A stretch of 64,000 bases of DNA from Warburgia ugandensis (Eukaryota; Streptophyta; Magnoliopsida; Canellales; Canellaceae), in contig CP141134.1 of the NCBI GenBank assembly GCA_035236585.1, positions 19,150,414 to 19,214,413 on the forward strand, written 5' to 3'. A program made the translations under genes and the position numbers. A model generated the notes under the pieces. That model was not told the origin of the DNA. It searched no databases and was given only the letters and a program-made list of their open reading frames with translations. Of the stretch, positions 36,866-52,048 are shown one piece after another. Positions within the stretch are counted from its first letter, which is position 1. Each line of letters begins with the position of its first letter.

Positions 36866-37204
36866 CCCACCTCATAATTTAATCATCTTATTTTGCTTAA
36901 AGTTCTTTTATTACTACAATTTTTGTACTTCTTTGGTTATCACATTTCTTTAGTTCTATAGGAGTTTATTTCTACAATATTTTGTGGCACAAGTAAACTT
37001 TGGAAGCTTAGTATTAATCAAATACATATAGTTGTTTAGAATTAAGAAGTTCAACACTTAAGAAATCTTATGAATGAACATTAGCAAGCTATGTTCACAG
37101 ACTTAGTGTGGGATGCATCTTTCCCACTAAGAGATGTGAACTCTAAGCACTGGAGTTAAAGACTAGTGAAAGGTCTATGGGATTTGTAGCCCTTACTCTT
37201 ACAA

Positions 37205-38130
37205 ATATCTATACTAAGTAGGCTTATATTTTCATGCATCCTTTATCTGATTTGCTTGTGGTTTGTTTACCATATATGTTAGATACTGTATGTTTATGTG
37301 AATGGATTGAGATGAAGTCTCCTTTAATTTTTTTTTTATTATATACTTAAATTGTGTTTATCAGGGACATTGCATTTGCATGCTTAAAATGCATGTCTAA
37401 AAAATAGAAGACACTATCATATTTTGGTAGAAATGTAGCGTTCATTTCTTTGAAAATCTTGATCTTTAGAAAAGAAACATGACACAGATTTTTAAAAGCC
37501 ATTTCACCTAACCGTGTTTAAGAAGAAAAGATGGGTGTGTATATGTGCTTGAGGACAAATGGTAACTAAATTCTTAAGAATATAGATGGAGTAAAAGGGA
37601 CTAAAATTGAAGCAAATACACGCTTCTTTCCCATAATTAATCAATAAGTGGCCCCAATACATGCTTGATCATTTTGATTAGAATGACTTATAATGCATTT
37701 TTAGAAATGGGCATGAACAAGATGCAATAAGACATACATGTAAGCTTGCTAGTAAATTCTTTAAGATGTATCTCTTGATTGTCGAATGGTAGTAGTTGTT
37801 TACATAAAGCTAAATTGTTTTAGTCATATTTATATGAGTGTAAATGAATGTGTATACACATGTGCCATGTGATGGCTAGAATCATGCAAGTTAACATTGC
37901 TTTACTTATATCTTGATTTAGTTAGAATCATGCAAGTTAACATTTCTTTACTTAGAATCATGCAAATTAGTTTTTAGGTTTATTTTTAGGAAAGTTTAAT
38001 TTTAGAAATATCTATACTTTAGAAAGTTTCTATTTTCATGCATGTTTTATTCAATTTGCTTTTGGTTTGTTTGCTACATATGTCATGTTAGTTTGTTTTC
38101 TTTAAATGAATTACATGGCCTTTTTTTTAT
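37205..38130. repeat. Local duplications in unassigned DNA
   Basis: A segment of about 130 bp at 37205-37345 (AATATCTATACT, TTTTCATGCAT, GGTTTGTTT-C-ATATGT) recurs at 38006-38130. Between them, 37880-37975 holds three tandem copies of TTAGAATCATGCAAGTTAACATT-like sequence. They lie upstream of the second CACTA gene relic and may be part of its leader. Confidence 0.65.
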
Positions 38131-38239
38131 GTCATTTTCTAATATCATTGTGTTCTTCTTTGTAGTAATGATGAAATGAGAAGAACATCAAACTAAAGAT
38201 TACAACCACAACAAAGAGCATGAATAAGAGGCCAACATG

Positions 38240-39435
38240 AGCACTAATCCAAAGAGAAAGGGTAGAGGGCGAACAATAATGGAAAAGGTTATTAAGAGAA
38301 AGTCCAAGGGAATTAAAGAAACTATTTAATAAAATAGCAGATGACAAGAGATTGGTGAGAGTGCAGCCGCTTATAGTAGTTTTCCTTCTCTATAGTAAGA
38401 AGCATGGTTCCTATCATATTTGAGGATTGGAGACTTGTGCCATCCTCAACAAAAGATTCAATATGGGAAATGGTGAAGGTATGTAAACATTAAGTACATG
38501 TATTATATAATTTATAACTTACCTTATTTTCAAATATAGTAATTTACTGTGTACTGTCTTTGATGTGCCTATTGATAAGAAGATGCGTGCTTTATGAGGG
38601 ATTAGTGAGTAATGGTGAAAATGGAAGAATAACCTTATTTGCAATTACATAGCTCCATATGTCAATGATCTATTGAGGATATACATGGTGCCTACCATTT
38701 ACTTTGACATCATTGACCAAGAGGCCTGTAATGTATTTGTATAGAACCACAGTTCCACTAAATTTGAGGCATGTGCAAAAACAATATTTCATTTAATTAA
38801 TTACATTTGATTATTGTACTCGATCAAATATGTGTAGGTGAAGAGTGCAAGGGGAAGAAAGGTGCATGAAACATATATGCAACACCACCTATCCAGGTTG
38901 GGCTATGCTCATTAGAAGAGTGCGAAGTAAGCATATGTGACAATTTATCCCTTTCAAATTAATGCTATTATAGTTATATACACGTTGTTCTCTAACTATA
39001 GTGTCTTTGCTTGATATTAAAAGAAAGTTGGGACTACGAAACCCATTGATTCCTCCATCCTCTAGAAGATGGTGCACTTAGTGGGCTATATTGGCAACAA
39101 GGTCTTAGATAAAAGTATTGCACAAATTGCTTCTCTCATTGTAAGTGGTTCCACTTGTCAATAAATTTTATACAAATAATTAGATGACATGATCATGTCT
39201 TTCTAATTAAATTTTGTAGGACATTCTCACCCAAGAAAGCACAACTACAGGAACTCTAAGCAGCACTGCTGCCAACAAGGACATCCTATATAGGGCTATG
39301 GGCAATAAGAAGGACCACCCCAGTCGAGTTCGGGTTGGGCGCAGTATTGTTCCTTCTAAAATCTTTGGTAAAGGGCATTTACCTACAATTCAAGATGATG
39401 AGGAGCCTACAATGAGTTGGTTGAGAAAATAAAGA
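38240..39435 (+). pseudogene. CACTA second-gene relic (Transposase_24 / TnpA-like), with introns
   Basis: The first block, about 38395-38478, reads RSMVPIIFEDWRLVPSSTKD, the typical N-terminal motif of Transposase_24. A plausible intron follows, GT at 38479 to AG at 38539. The next block to about 38785 contains VFDVPIDKKMRAL and STKFEACAKT. After an AG at 38837, VKSARGRKVHETYMQHHLSR appears, parallel to the family's conserved K-x-H-L-G/S-R stretch. The last block, 39250-39420, reads NKDILYRAMGNKKDHPSRVR with VGRSIVPSKIF, matching the family's GxEHPGRVRGVG tail. Stops interrupt it. It may belong to CACTA-1 or to a second CACTA copy; the subterminal array at 33.1 kb in between favours a second copy. 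Confidence 0.75.
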
Positions 39436-40185
39436 CTAATATATTTAGTCAATTGCGCGAAGAGGTTTGATGATTGATACTCCATCCCCTACACATAATT
39501 CTCCCCTGCACATAATTCTCACAATGCCCTTGTACCTCGTTGCTATAGGTGTATTAGGTGAACACTATACAATATGTTTCAAAGCGACAAGTCATTAGGC
39601 AAATTCTATTTGGGACCTATAGGCTAAGGTCTAGGATCTTACAAACTCCTTGCTATAGTGAATTACTCTTCACTTTGAAATTCTAAAAACATGTATAATT
39701 AGTGATCCTTGTTGCTTGGTTATCAATAACATTATGATCATTTCTCATCTAGATCCCTTTAAGTACATAGGTGACACTCTCCAATGTGTGTATCCTATCT
39801 TAAGTCATTAGTCCCTAGGTAGTGATTGACAAAGCTAGCATTGTCTTAGCTCAAGTTGTGACTAAAGAAGTGTCTTAAATTAGCTAGGTTCATGGGGTTA
39901 TGCACCTAAGTCACTAAGAAATTTGGGAATGTATCCTTTCTTGTTTTCCACTAATTTGTCCAAAACAATCCCGTAGTAGAACAGTGCTGATGATTAACTT
40001 GCCATTAAGGGATTTATATTGAAATTTACGTAAAAATCTAACTTAATAGACTAAACTTTTACAATTCCAGCACAAAAAATAGTCTACGCATTTCAAAATT
40101 CCAACACATGTATAATCTAGCATTCACGACTTCTAGAATAGAGTTGTTCATGCATTTCTGAGTTCCAGCACGAGGAGATTTGAAA
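39436..40185. other. Unassigned
   Basis: I see no open frame, no repeat partner in the window and no terminal motif. It lies between the Transposase_24 relic and the resumption of the TK-E LTR, so it may contain the lost end of a CACTA element. Confidence 0.3.
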
Positions 40186-41974
40186 CTTCCAAATTTCATG
40201 CAGCAATGTAGTTGAAAACTCTCACATCACAGAATAATGTAAGTTACAATCAAATTTCCTAACAAGTTCATTCCCTCAAGCAAAATAGGAACTTCAGTGG
40301 GTTACACCATTTTCCTACATGTGCAGGAAATGTGCGTTACTGCTTCCTTTGGCAATGTCATCTTTCCAGTGGTTAAGTCTGAGGGGAAGAAACTTTACTT
40401 GCACTGGGAGTCATCGAGTCTAAACATACTAGCTCGAGGAAATCCCAGCATGTAGAGGAAACTTCACGTTCTAGCAGGTAACATGCAGAAAACTGAGTTG
40501 TTTCCTTCCTGTTTTAGCCCCTCAAATCAGTAGATATAAGTTTAAAATTTGTGGGGAAATTCAATATGGATTTAGAGAGAAACACATGATCTTAAAGACC
40601 CGTATTTTAAATTTTAAATTTTGTGTTTTAATTAGAGGTTTTTAGCTGGGATTTTGGGCGCCATTTCCTACGTTCATATGGAAAAAGGGTTCGCCCAATC
40701 CCTGTTTCCACTTGCGGCAACAAAAACTAAAGAAAAGTGAATAAAAATGGCTGCTTTTGGGCATCAATGCAAAGATTAATCTTCTACCAAGAAAACCCAG
40801 AAGCCCTCCCCCAAAAACAATCCAATTTAAGGACATTCCTAGGCACAACATCATCCACTGTATTCTTACCGCGTGCGGTCAGAAAAGAGGGCCTTTAAAC
40901 TACGATTTTGTGCATGAATTCATCAAGTGATCCAAGCTTCTTTTGTTATGTTCTGATCTACTGATCATGTAAAATGCATCACGTAACAAATAACACAGTG
41001 AAATCCGACAATTTACAAGCAAAAGGGGAAAAATCTTTGAGATTTTCTAAGCAAGCTGGTTTTTATGTAGGAATTTCAAATCAATACACTACCAATGGAA
41101 TTTTTCAAAATATTTCCATTTAGGCGAAGCAAGACATAGTAAGCTTCCTATGAAGATCCCTATCTGTTTAGAGATTTGAATTCGATGGATTTTTCAACTG
41201 GTTTCTTGAGATGCTATCTTCCTCCTTCACTACGTGCAGATAGAATCCAGGCAGAGCTCCAATTTCCAGCTCCCCCAGGACTCTCCCAAAGACCTTCCTG
41301 TAGGCTGGGGTTGAACCTTAGTGATTCATTTTCATCCCCTCTCTCCTTCCCCCAGCTTGTCTTCTCCACAGCCTTCTCTCCACTCTTTATGCAATTCACT
41401 TTCTTCTCCACGCAGGAGCTGGAAAACGTTTAGCTCCCTTGTTTAATTTTCATTTTACACATAGATAACATTTTTCTAAAAAAGGCTTGGGCATGTGACA
41501 TTCACAAAGGAAGTCAGCTGTCCCTTAGAGATTGTCAATAAAAACCTCCCATTTACCCGAAGGTTTTTCATTTATATCCTAGACTGGGTCAAATTTGCAA
41601 CTATACTCTAACCAATAATATAATAAATTTCTCATTCCAAGTTAATTTGTCTCTAATTTCTCCATGTGTTTTAGGTCAGGCTTAGGCGAGGACTTTCCCT
41701 TTCAAGTGACTCATTTATTCCCTCTTTCTAACACTGTTTATATTTTTAATCTCAAATTATCCTTTGAAAAGTTAATGTGGTTTTTAAATTTCTCCTTTAT
41801 CTAGGAAATTTGTTTTCTAAATCTCCATATTAACCCTTACTGGTCCAACAATCAGTCCTAGTAGTTATCCGAACAAAATTTCTCAAAAAACATAGACTTA
41901 ATAAAAGAAATTTACCCTATTTTTTGTAAATGCATAGATTTACTTATCAGAAATATGTATTTATTGGTATTACA
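40186..41974 (-). repeat. TK-E 5' LTR, outer portion
   Basis: It aligns with 11644-13424, with the same order of landmarks. Read on the minus strand it starts TGTAATACCAATAAATAC, a good chromovirus LTR start. The inner two kilobases of this LTR are not recognised to its left, so it is truncated or interrupted. Target-site base ATAAC follows at 41975. Confidence 0.7.
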
Positions 41975-44064
<2,090 letters not shown>

Positions 44065-44370
44065 AATATCTCAAGAATTACAATTTTCTAGTCCTTAAGA
44101 AAAACTACAAGATAGAAAGTAAAAAAATCTAAAAATTCTAACCACTTTTTTGCAACTGTTGTTGTCTGCATTTAGCATATGCAAAAAGCCTTTAAACCTC
44201 TGGGTTATTCAAATGGATGAGTTATAGTCTTGTAAGGGTTTTCATAAATGATACCCATAAACTTTTCAAAAACCATAGGTGGAAGTTCCTTTAGTTTTCT
44301 CACAAAATTTTCTTCCATTCAATATTCATTAAATTTCTAACTTTAACATCCTAATAAAAATAACCAATAA
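44065..44370 (-). other. AT-2 3' internal end with decayed polypurine tract
   Basis: On the minus strand this matches AT-1 2935-3230 in order: TTTATGGGTATCATT, CTTAC-AGACTATAAC, GGCTTT-TGCATATGCTAA, then AAGGACTAG before the LTR. The G run expected in the polypurine tract has been lost. Confidence 0.65.
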
Positions 44371-46649
44371 ATCAAAATCCTACCCATATACTAAAGATAT
44401 CCCATTATCAATCAATTCTCAAAATGTGTGTGAATATAGCCAATATATACATGATATTGTTGTCACTTAGAAAGTAATTAATATCTCTTCAATATGTGAG
44501 TGGAATAATGTCCACGAAAACCAAATTCTCACATATCTCATACAAAAGAATGATAACTTAGAAAAATCTCATAATGGTCTCATGAAAGGATATCAATTAT
44601 TAAAAAATATTCCTCCTTATCAAATTCCCTACTTATTCATAAAGACATCTAAGTCATACTCTTCCAAAGATCAAGTTAGGGCTTCTTTAGGATGAAATAA
44701 AGGCTTAAGACAAGGTTAAAAAAAATCGGTATTAGGATAAACAAAAGTTGTTTTGAAAGATATTTAAACGTCTTCTATAGTTGTATTCACAATCTTCTTT
44801 TTACACATAAGAGTGAACATTCCCACAGGCTATTTTTTAACTTTTCCTTTTAACTTTTCCCTTGATTTTTAATTATAGCCTTTCTCCTACTTTTGAAAAT
44901 TTGAAATTTTGAATTCTTTGAAGCATTTTGATGTTCATATCTTGTATTATATTGTTAATATTCTTCTCAAGATATTTATTCAACCAATTTTTATATATTT
45001 ACAAAAAAAACTAGTTATTGTATATATTATAGGGTTCAATAAGGGTACTGGTCAATGGGTTCACAAAGAAAAGGCTTATTCAAACGGCTCAAGGGTTAAT
45101 AGCCAAAATAACTAAGGGAAGACTAAAGGCTCTAGGTCTTTATGTTATTTCCTAGGTTTCATATGACTCAAATATGTCTATAAACTAAGGAGATATATGG
45201 TATACTCTCTCAATATGATCTCTTAATAGTTTACCAAGACAAGAATAATGAGACCAACTAGAAATTTATATCCCTTAAAGAAAAATTGGAATTTATGTTC
45301 AACCTCTAAAAGAAAGAATTGCTCTTATCTCACATGTGTTATGTCTTTATGCATCTTCTTCATAATATCTAAGTTATACTTTTTCTTCAGCTTAAACTAT
45401 ATGACTATTTGTGCAATAAATGTTTCGAGTTTAATTTTTCATGGAAAACTTTTAGAGAAGGGATAAAATAGTGAACTAATGGCATACAAATCTATCAGTA
45501 AGCTAAAGTTCAACAGACAATATTGAATATTCAAAAAATCTAAATTCTTTTCCTTGTCAAGGAACTTACCATGAAAACCTCAAAAAATATAAAATTTTTA
45601 AATGAAATTTTGACTAAAAACTACTCAAAATCAATAAAAATATACTTTGAACAAATCAACTTGTTAAATAACCTACCCTAGTACTTAATTAAATAGTGTC
45701 ATCAATATTTAGATTTAAAAACCATGAACAAAGAAAAATAATGGACGTAAGAGATAAGGTAGGAAGAGTTATGCTTTGTACTCCAATGACGGTGCTTAAA
45801 CCTGTTGATGTGAGCAATTCAATGAAAAATAATATACAATAAATACTAATGCAAACTATATGACACTAAATCTAAACTAACAAAGGCTTATCCTACACTG
45901 ATTATGGAGTTTCTAGAATAACTCACTCCATTTCAAAATCTCGCTATAGTCAATGTACATCCTCCACCCAGTGAGATGTGGGGTGGTAGTATAACAACGT
46001 GGTAGACCATCGTGAATCTAAGTGACTTGGGACCGACTTGAGGTGACTTGGCCAGGTTTTACCAAATTGAGGATACAATAGGCCAACATCTAATTGTTTG
46101 AAATATTCCCCCTCCCTTACATTTTCCTAGATATCAATACTTGGCATCTCTCTAAAGGGTTGTTCATATTCCTCATGATGCTAAAAAATAATGGGACTTA
46201 AACTCTTAATATCTGTTAATGTACACCTTAGAGCCCATTAATGTTGGACAAAACATCAATTGACTCTCCGTCCTATTCTCCACTCATAGGTAAGGTTTCA
46301 AATGGACTTAAACTCTCACATGGTGAACTATTTGGTTAAAGTTGTAGGTCCATATTAGGTGCTTCTTCACTATATGACTCAAATTGCATATCAGGCAACA
46401 AATAGGGTCCAACTTGGACTCTCCATTTTGAAGTGTTAGTCTCTTCATAAATGAAGGCATATATGTCAGAATTAAAATTAGAATGATCAAGACATGCCTC
46501 AATAGGATCATTGTTGGAGAATTGTAGGATGATGTAGTCACTTTAGTCGCTATCTCATAAAGATCACCTAAGTTCGGTATTATGGTTATCCCTATATAAT
46601 GCTTGATAGGCTTCTCATAGTCCTCAACCTGGTTGGTTTCCTTTTCTCA
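44371..46649 (-). other. AT-2 internal region without recognisable pol
   Basis: About 2.3 kb with stops in all frames. Only 45870-46070 has a partner in the window: its minus strand resembles AT-1 2003-2140 (reading ACATTGACTATAGCGAGATTTTGAAATGGAGTGAG against TGTTGACTACTATGAAATTATAAAGTGGAGTGAG in part). The shared block is conserved between two elements that lack pol, but I cannot assign it to a domain. Confidence 0.4.
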
Positions 46650-47074
46650 TTTTAAATTTTCAGCATATATCTAACCCATTTGAAACTCCAACTTTTCAAC
46701 AGATTGCAAGTGGGCCTCCATAGTTTGTTTTATAGAATTTTGGAATTCAAGAGTGCTCTACATAAACAAACTAAAGATCTTTTCTAACAATTGTTCCCTT
46801 TGTTGCGGCTTAGGTTGCTATGGAACTAAATAATTAGGGAAAGATTGATTATCTTGAGTCAATGAAAAATCAGGATGCCTAACCCATCTAGGATGGAAAG
46901 TCTTAGAATAGAAGTTTCTTTGAGGTTTTTAGGATGCAATCATTGCATTCCGTTTCTCCATAAAATATTTAGATACACAGAGTTTTATTGACAGGAAGTA
47001 GTTAGATGCAATGAACTAGCACAGAAGGAACAAACCTCATATTGAGGTTGCATAGATTATCTACTTTATCCACC

Positions 47075-47151
<77 letters not shown>

Positions 47152-47260
47152 GATCTATCTATTTTATTTAACAAATTAGGAGTAGCTCCTATTTCATACA
47201 TATCATCATATTCAAGGGGTTGTGAAGTAAAATAGTGCCATAATGGATTTCTTTCCTATA
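46650..47260 (-). pseudogene. AT-2 gag remnant: zinc knuckle and tail
   Basis: Minus strand, in order: YDDMYEIGATPNLLNK (47220 leftward), the (CTAT)n microsatellite, a perfect CX2CX4HX4C knuckle C-SF-C-ASSL-H-LTTS-C at 46991-47038, then HPRWVRHPDFSLTQ and STLEFQNSIKQTMEAHLQSV down to about 46680. It matches AT-1 gag from its zinc knuckle to its tail. The capsid core that should precede the knuckle is missing, because leader-like sequence begins right after the first block. The gene cannot be functional. Confidence 0.75.
47075..47163. repeat. (CTAT)n microsatellite inside gag
   Basis: About 22 tetranucleotide units lie exactly where AT-1 and AT-3 gag encode a KVDKIDNL-like segment (GTAGATAATCTA on the coding strand). 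The repeat probably expanded from those GATA codons. Confidence 0.95.
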
Positions 47261-48620
47261 CATTGTTGGCCATGTCTAATGCAAGGTTATTGATATCTAC
47301 TTGATTCCTTAACCCTTGCTGTGTGGTTTGTTCGATCTCTGAATCTAAAAACACTAAGTTTGGGTTCTATGATTAACATACATACATAGACCAGTGGGTG
47401 GTGTAGTTGACTCTACTTTGTATACAACGAAAATAAGTTGTTGTATCTAACAAAAGAGTACACCTTTTTTTTTTACCAGAACTACATGCTATTTTCCTAT
47501 ATACAATTGATTCATAACAAGAAGGTACACAATAAAACTACCCCTAAGGAAAACAAGTTAAAAGGTTTATTTTTCTCGAATTTCTATATGGGAGAGGCTT
47601 TTAGATTAGTTCTAACCTAAGTAGCTCCTCTCTTTTAGATTTGCCTCATAGCATACCAGTTAGATCCTATCTTTGATCAACTGCTTCACACTCTCAATCA
47701 GCTGTAGGTAATCTAAGTCATCAAATGTATTGGAAAAGGTAGTCATTTAGATACTAATGTAGCCAATCAAGTATAGGTCTCTTCTAGATTTATTTTAATT
47801 GATTTGGATGACTTGGGTGTGTCAGGTGATGTTTAACCTAGGTAGGCCAAGGGATGGTGATGAGATCTATGCTTGATCTTGTAGGGGCGATTGCCTTTAC
47901 TAATTAGTTAAGCATTTCCATAATAATTCACTCAACATATATATATTCACTTTAAAACAATAAAGGTGCCATAAATGCAACAAAAAGCAATAAACTAATG
48001 TAGCTACTTATGTAGTACTTAACAAAGGGTCCTGGCCTCCACGGGCTAGTCACTATAACCTAGACGACCTATGTTTATTGGTTATAGTAGAGGCTATCCC
48101 TTGTTAAGAGGTGTAACTAATGCAAAGTCCTAATCAATATGAAACAATTAATTTATGAATGCAAGCTATATGATATCGCACTACCATCCATGATGCAAAA
48201 CTAATTTATTATGCATAACCCATGCTAGCAAATGTAAGGAATTTAGAAAATCTCATAGTGGGTTACTTGATAGAGTTTTCTCATACAAAAGGAATCCATG
48301 TACATACCACCCCCACTTCAAAGTTAGGATAGTTCACCCTAACTTATGTTATTACAAACCTTTTTATTCGAATGAATCAAGATAAAAAAATAAACAAAAA
48401 GTACAAGCACGATCTCACTAAAGTTCTTTAAAAAAAAGAAGCGATCTATCCTAAAATCTCCTTCAAGTCCTTCTCTAAGTTCTACAAAAATAAAAATAAT
48501 AATGAGTTGCTAGAAATCACAGGTATTGGAAAAATGAAAAATATACATTATAGAGCATACAATCCTAACTATAAATAGTGGTAAATTGAATTAACCCAGA
48601 TTCTAATCAAAACTTTGTAG
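47261..48620 (-). other. AT-2 leader region
   Basis: Non-coding sequence between the primer site and the gag remnant on the minus strand. It includes a comparatively long stretch of imperfect similarity to the AT-3 leader at 53.9-54.6 kb (for example TTGATCTTG and GTTTAACCTAGG-GGCCAAGG phrases). No gene is visible. Confidence 0.4.
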
Positions 48621-48648
48621 CAAATTCTTGGCAATGACATAAAAAACA
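48621..48648 (-). other. AT-2 primer-binding site, decayed
   Basis: The minus strand reads TGTTTTTTATGTCATTGCCAAG directly after the LTR. It resembles the TTTTTGGCGCCGTTGCCGGGG site used by Athila-type elements (tRNA-Asp), with several changes. Confidence 0.5.
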
Positions 48649-50369
48649 TGATGGGTTTTAAATGTGCAAGTGCACTGGCCCATTATTCTATAGACACAAC
48701 ATATATGGGTCAATCCTGTGAGAACTTCAAATTTTATGAGTTTTAATTAAAACCTAATTTAAACTCTCTAACCTAACCAACAGATTCAATTATTCTAAAA
48801 ATTGCTAAAATAAAGGTAGCTTTCTGTAAAATATGAAGTAAATCCATTATAATAAAATCAAATGAACCTATGATCAAGAACATGGAATGTTTTTGCAATT
48901 CAATTAATATTTTTCCTTAAAGCTCTATTTCAAGTATTTTCTTATTTTTAAGAATTAACATAGATTAACATAATTACTTAATACATAGTTTGTATTTTTA
49001 GGGAATGGACTATCAATGTTTTTCATATATTACAATAATTAATTTCTCTACCATATGAAGTACAAGATAAAACTCATGTAGAAATCATTAACTATATAAA
49101 TTAGTGTTAGACTCCTTAAAATAATACTATGTACAATTTTTATTCCCAATTTTACTTAATAAAAAATTTTGTATAATTACACCATAACTTCATTATAAAC
49201 CTAGGAAATAAAATTTATCTACTCTTGTTGGAAAACTAAATCACTTAAAAAATTTAGAACTAATAGTTATTCTAAAAATTACACAAAACTAACAATTCTA
49301 ACTACTAATTAGAAATTCAGATAAATTATAAAAATAAATGAAAAAAATATATAAAAAATTCTCATTAATTGAAATCTAGATTATGATGGTTCCAAAGGAA
49401 ATGAAATGAAATAAAAAATAAATCCTATGATAAGGAGAGAATTCACCTAATTGTTGTCATATCACCTAACAGAAATCGCCTCAATCTTTCCTTCTTGCAC
49501 TACCATTGATAACTTTATTGTTTCACTAAAAAGAGAGCATATAATTTTTCACAAAATCGAAAACCCAAAGAATAACTTTGCACCCAAAAATCTCAAATAA
49601 TGGGAGTGAAATTCCAAGGAATTATGGGTGTATGGTAAGAGAGGAAAAGGTCTTGAAAAGCATTTTTTTTAGATTATATTCATGAGATAATTATGTATCA
49701 ATTAGATTCATGAAAATAAAATGGAGATAACTTGTGGAAAAATATAAAAAAAATGCAACAAGATATGGATGGAAAATACGCGTGTAAAAGATGGTGTACT
49801 CAGGTGTATAAATGGATGACGAAAATAAATATCTAGAGATGGAATATTTGGATATTTTTTTTTTGAAATGATATGATATAAGATGAAGTGGTAGAGTACC
49901 AAATTTCATCATGATATTATATGTAAATAAATCTAGAAAAATAAAATATTAGGAAGGGGTAAAACTACATATGAAAATGAAAGTAACGAATAGTGGATGA
50001 AAAAAATGAGTTAGGTGATGAAATTTGGTTACGGAATAGGGTACCATATGGGGATTATAAAACTTGAAAATTGGGTATGGTTGTGTTAAAAAGAAAAAAG
50101 AAATAAAAAGGATGGAAAGAATGGTGTAAAATGGAAGGATTAATTGAAAAACTCAAGGAAACTCACCTTTTCTCAATAGAATACATGCACAACTCCTTAG
50201 AACCTTTTATCCTTGAATAATACTTTAGACAAAGAATTTTGAAAATCTCTTGCACTATATGAAAAAATGCATTTTTTAGTATGTATATATAGAAGTTGAG
50301 AGGAGGTGGAAGATTCCTTAAGGAAACTCCTTCCTTTCCTCTTTATCATATCTTATATATGTGTGTGTG

Positions 50370-50419
<50 letters not shown>

Positions 50420-51396
50420 CTTTCCACCTCCTTTCCTTTTATCCCTCTTCTCTATCCATTAGCTATCTATTTTCATTCAAAATACATTGGATTTTGGGTG
50501 CATAAGGAGTCTCCCACATTTTTTTACTCTTAATGTGGGTGAGTAGATAGGTTGAGGAAGCTTGTTTCCTCCATCTCTCATCTTCTCTCTTCCTTATTCA
50601 CTCCATGTCTGTCCTCTTCATTCAAATTCAAAACTTATTGAAGAATCTGCATGGGTAAGGTGTATTGGATATGTTGAGCTCATGGGAATGGTTGGTTGGT
50701 TGACGAAACTCCTTTCCTCCTTTCTTTCTTCTGTTGGATCATATCTTGACCTAGATTGGATGGATGGGAAAGTTTTGAAGTTTTCTTATCCAAAATAGTT
50801 TTTTATTGATTATCTCTTCAGATATTTTTTGTAAAAACATATATTACATGGATTTTCATCCTCCCATGATTGAAATTTCATGCATCCCCTTTAGGTGGTC
50901 CCCTCTTAAAGTGATAAGAAAGAAAATGTAAGGGGCATATGCTTGTGCGGGCCCCAGAATTTAAGTGCTTCACATGCTTGGTATTTCTAACATGTGTGAC
51001 CTTCAATCTTCACTATGAAACTCTCCAAAGGTGATGAAATGCACATATGTATGCATGGCAAGTTTGTCATCTTATCTTTTGATAATTACACTCTCTTTAC
51101 TATGGATAAGATTTGATCTCTGCTTTAGGGTTTTAGACTATTCTAAAGTTGATAACAACACCCATTTGACATTCTAAACTTCCAAACTTCATATTTCATA
51201 GTATGTGGGCCCATAATAATGCTTGAATAATGGACTTACTTTCTTTTAGAGTTTTTAATGCTGAAAATACCCTTTGTCTCAATTGTACCCTAATCTAACA
51301 AAATTTAGAATAAACCCTAACTTGTGATTTTTAAGTTAAATTAAGGGATAAAACTGCTAAATATAGGGACATTATGTTTAATATTTCTATATATCA
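48649..51396 (-). repeat. AT-2 right (5') LTR, 2748 bp
   Basis: It begins TGATGGGTTTTAAATG on the + strand next to the primer site and ends TCTATATATCA at 51396. It is complete and serves as the reference for the split left LTR. No coding region is present. It contains the (GT)n(TA)n microsatellite at 50360-50417. Confidence 0.8.
50360..50417. repeat. (GT)n(TA)n microsatellite in the AT-2 right LTR
   Basis: About 19 bp of GT and 38 bp of TA, located at the position of the (CT)n(TA)n run in the left LTR. Confidence 0.95.
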
Positions 51397-52043
51397 GCCT
51401 ATTCTAGCATCATTTTCAACAAAGGGGAAAAACAAAGTTGTGACTACCATGAAAACAATATATAGTATCTTTGAAAAGAATAACAAGTCACCCCCCATGC
51501 CAATTCTCCTCGTTTCCTTCTTCTTCTTCCTTTTCCTTTTCTTCCTTTCTTCTTCCCTTTCCCTTTCTTTATTTCATCTTCCCTTTTGGATTTTCTTCAT
51601 TCTTCTCTCTTTTACAAGCCTTGGGTGACCTATTGCTTTATAGGTTTCCTCCTTCATGGTTCCCTAATTTGATTAGGTGTTTGAATCCCACAATGTTCCC
51701 CAATCCTCTATGCTTCAGTTAGGTGTTTAGGTCCATTGTAGTCGGACAAAGGTCAATGGAATTATTTAGTTTTTAACTTAACTAAGGAGTCCTACACTAG
51801 TTAGGATTCTTGATATTTGGACTTGTGGGCTTTAGCCTACTCTAGATAGATTGACTTGCTATGGGAAAATATGTCCAAGCAAGCCCATGTAATCTATCGT
51901 AATTGGTGTGCCTAACTTGGGCCTTCATCGTAGTATTCTAACCTATATATGTTCTATCTTTCATAGATTGCATCTCTACCCTAGATTCTTTCAACTCTTA
52001 ATCTCATGCTACACACTCTATAAAATGCACTTAGGACATACAT
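51397..52043. other. Spacer between AT-2 and AT-3
   Basis: It contains a pyrimidine-rich tract at about 51500-51620 (TTCCTTCTTCTTCC-type) that yields a serine/phenylalanine-rich frame without meaning. The phrase TTAGGTGTTT occurs twice (about 51675 and 51719). It is the original right flank of AT-2, so it should be contiguous with the sequence left of 9012. No gene is visible. Confidence 0.35.
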
Positions 52044-52048
52044 CTTGG

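Noticed and set aside
51374..51722. Phenylalanine- and serine-rich + strand frames that resemble a signal or membrane protein
   Set aside because: They are produced by a pyrimidine tract (about 51500-51620). Two overlapping frames give equally plausible products, a sign of composition bias.
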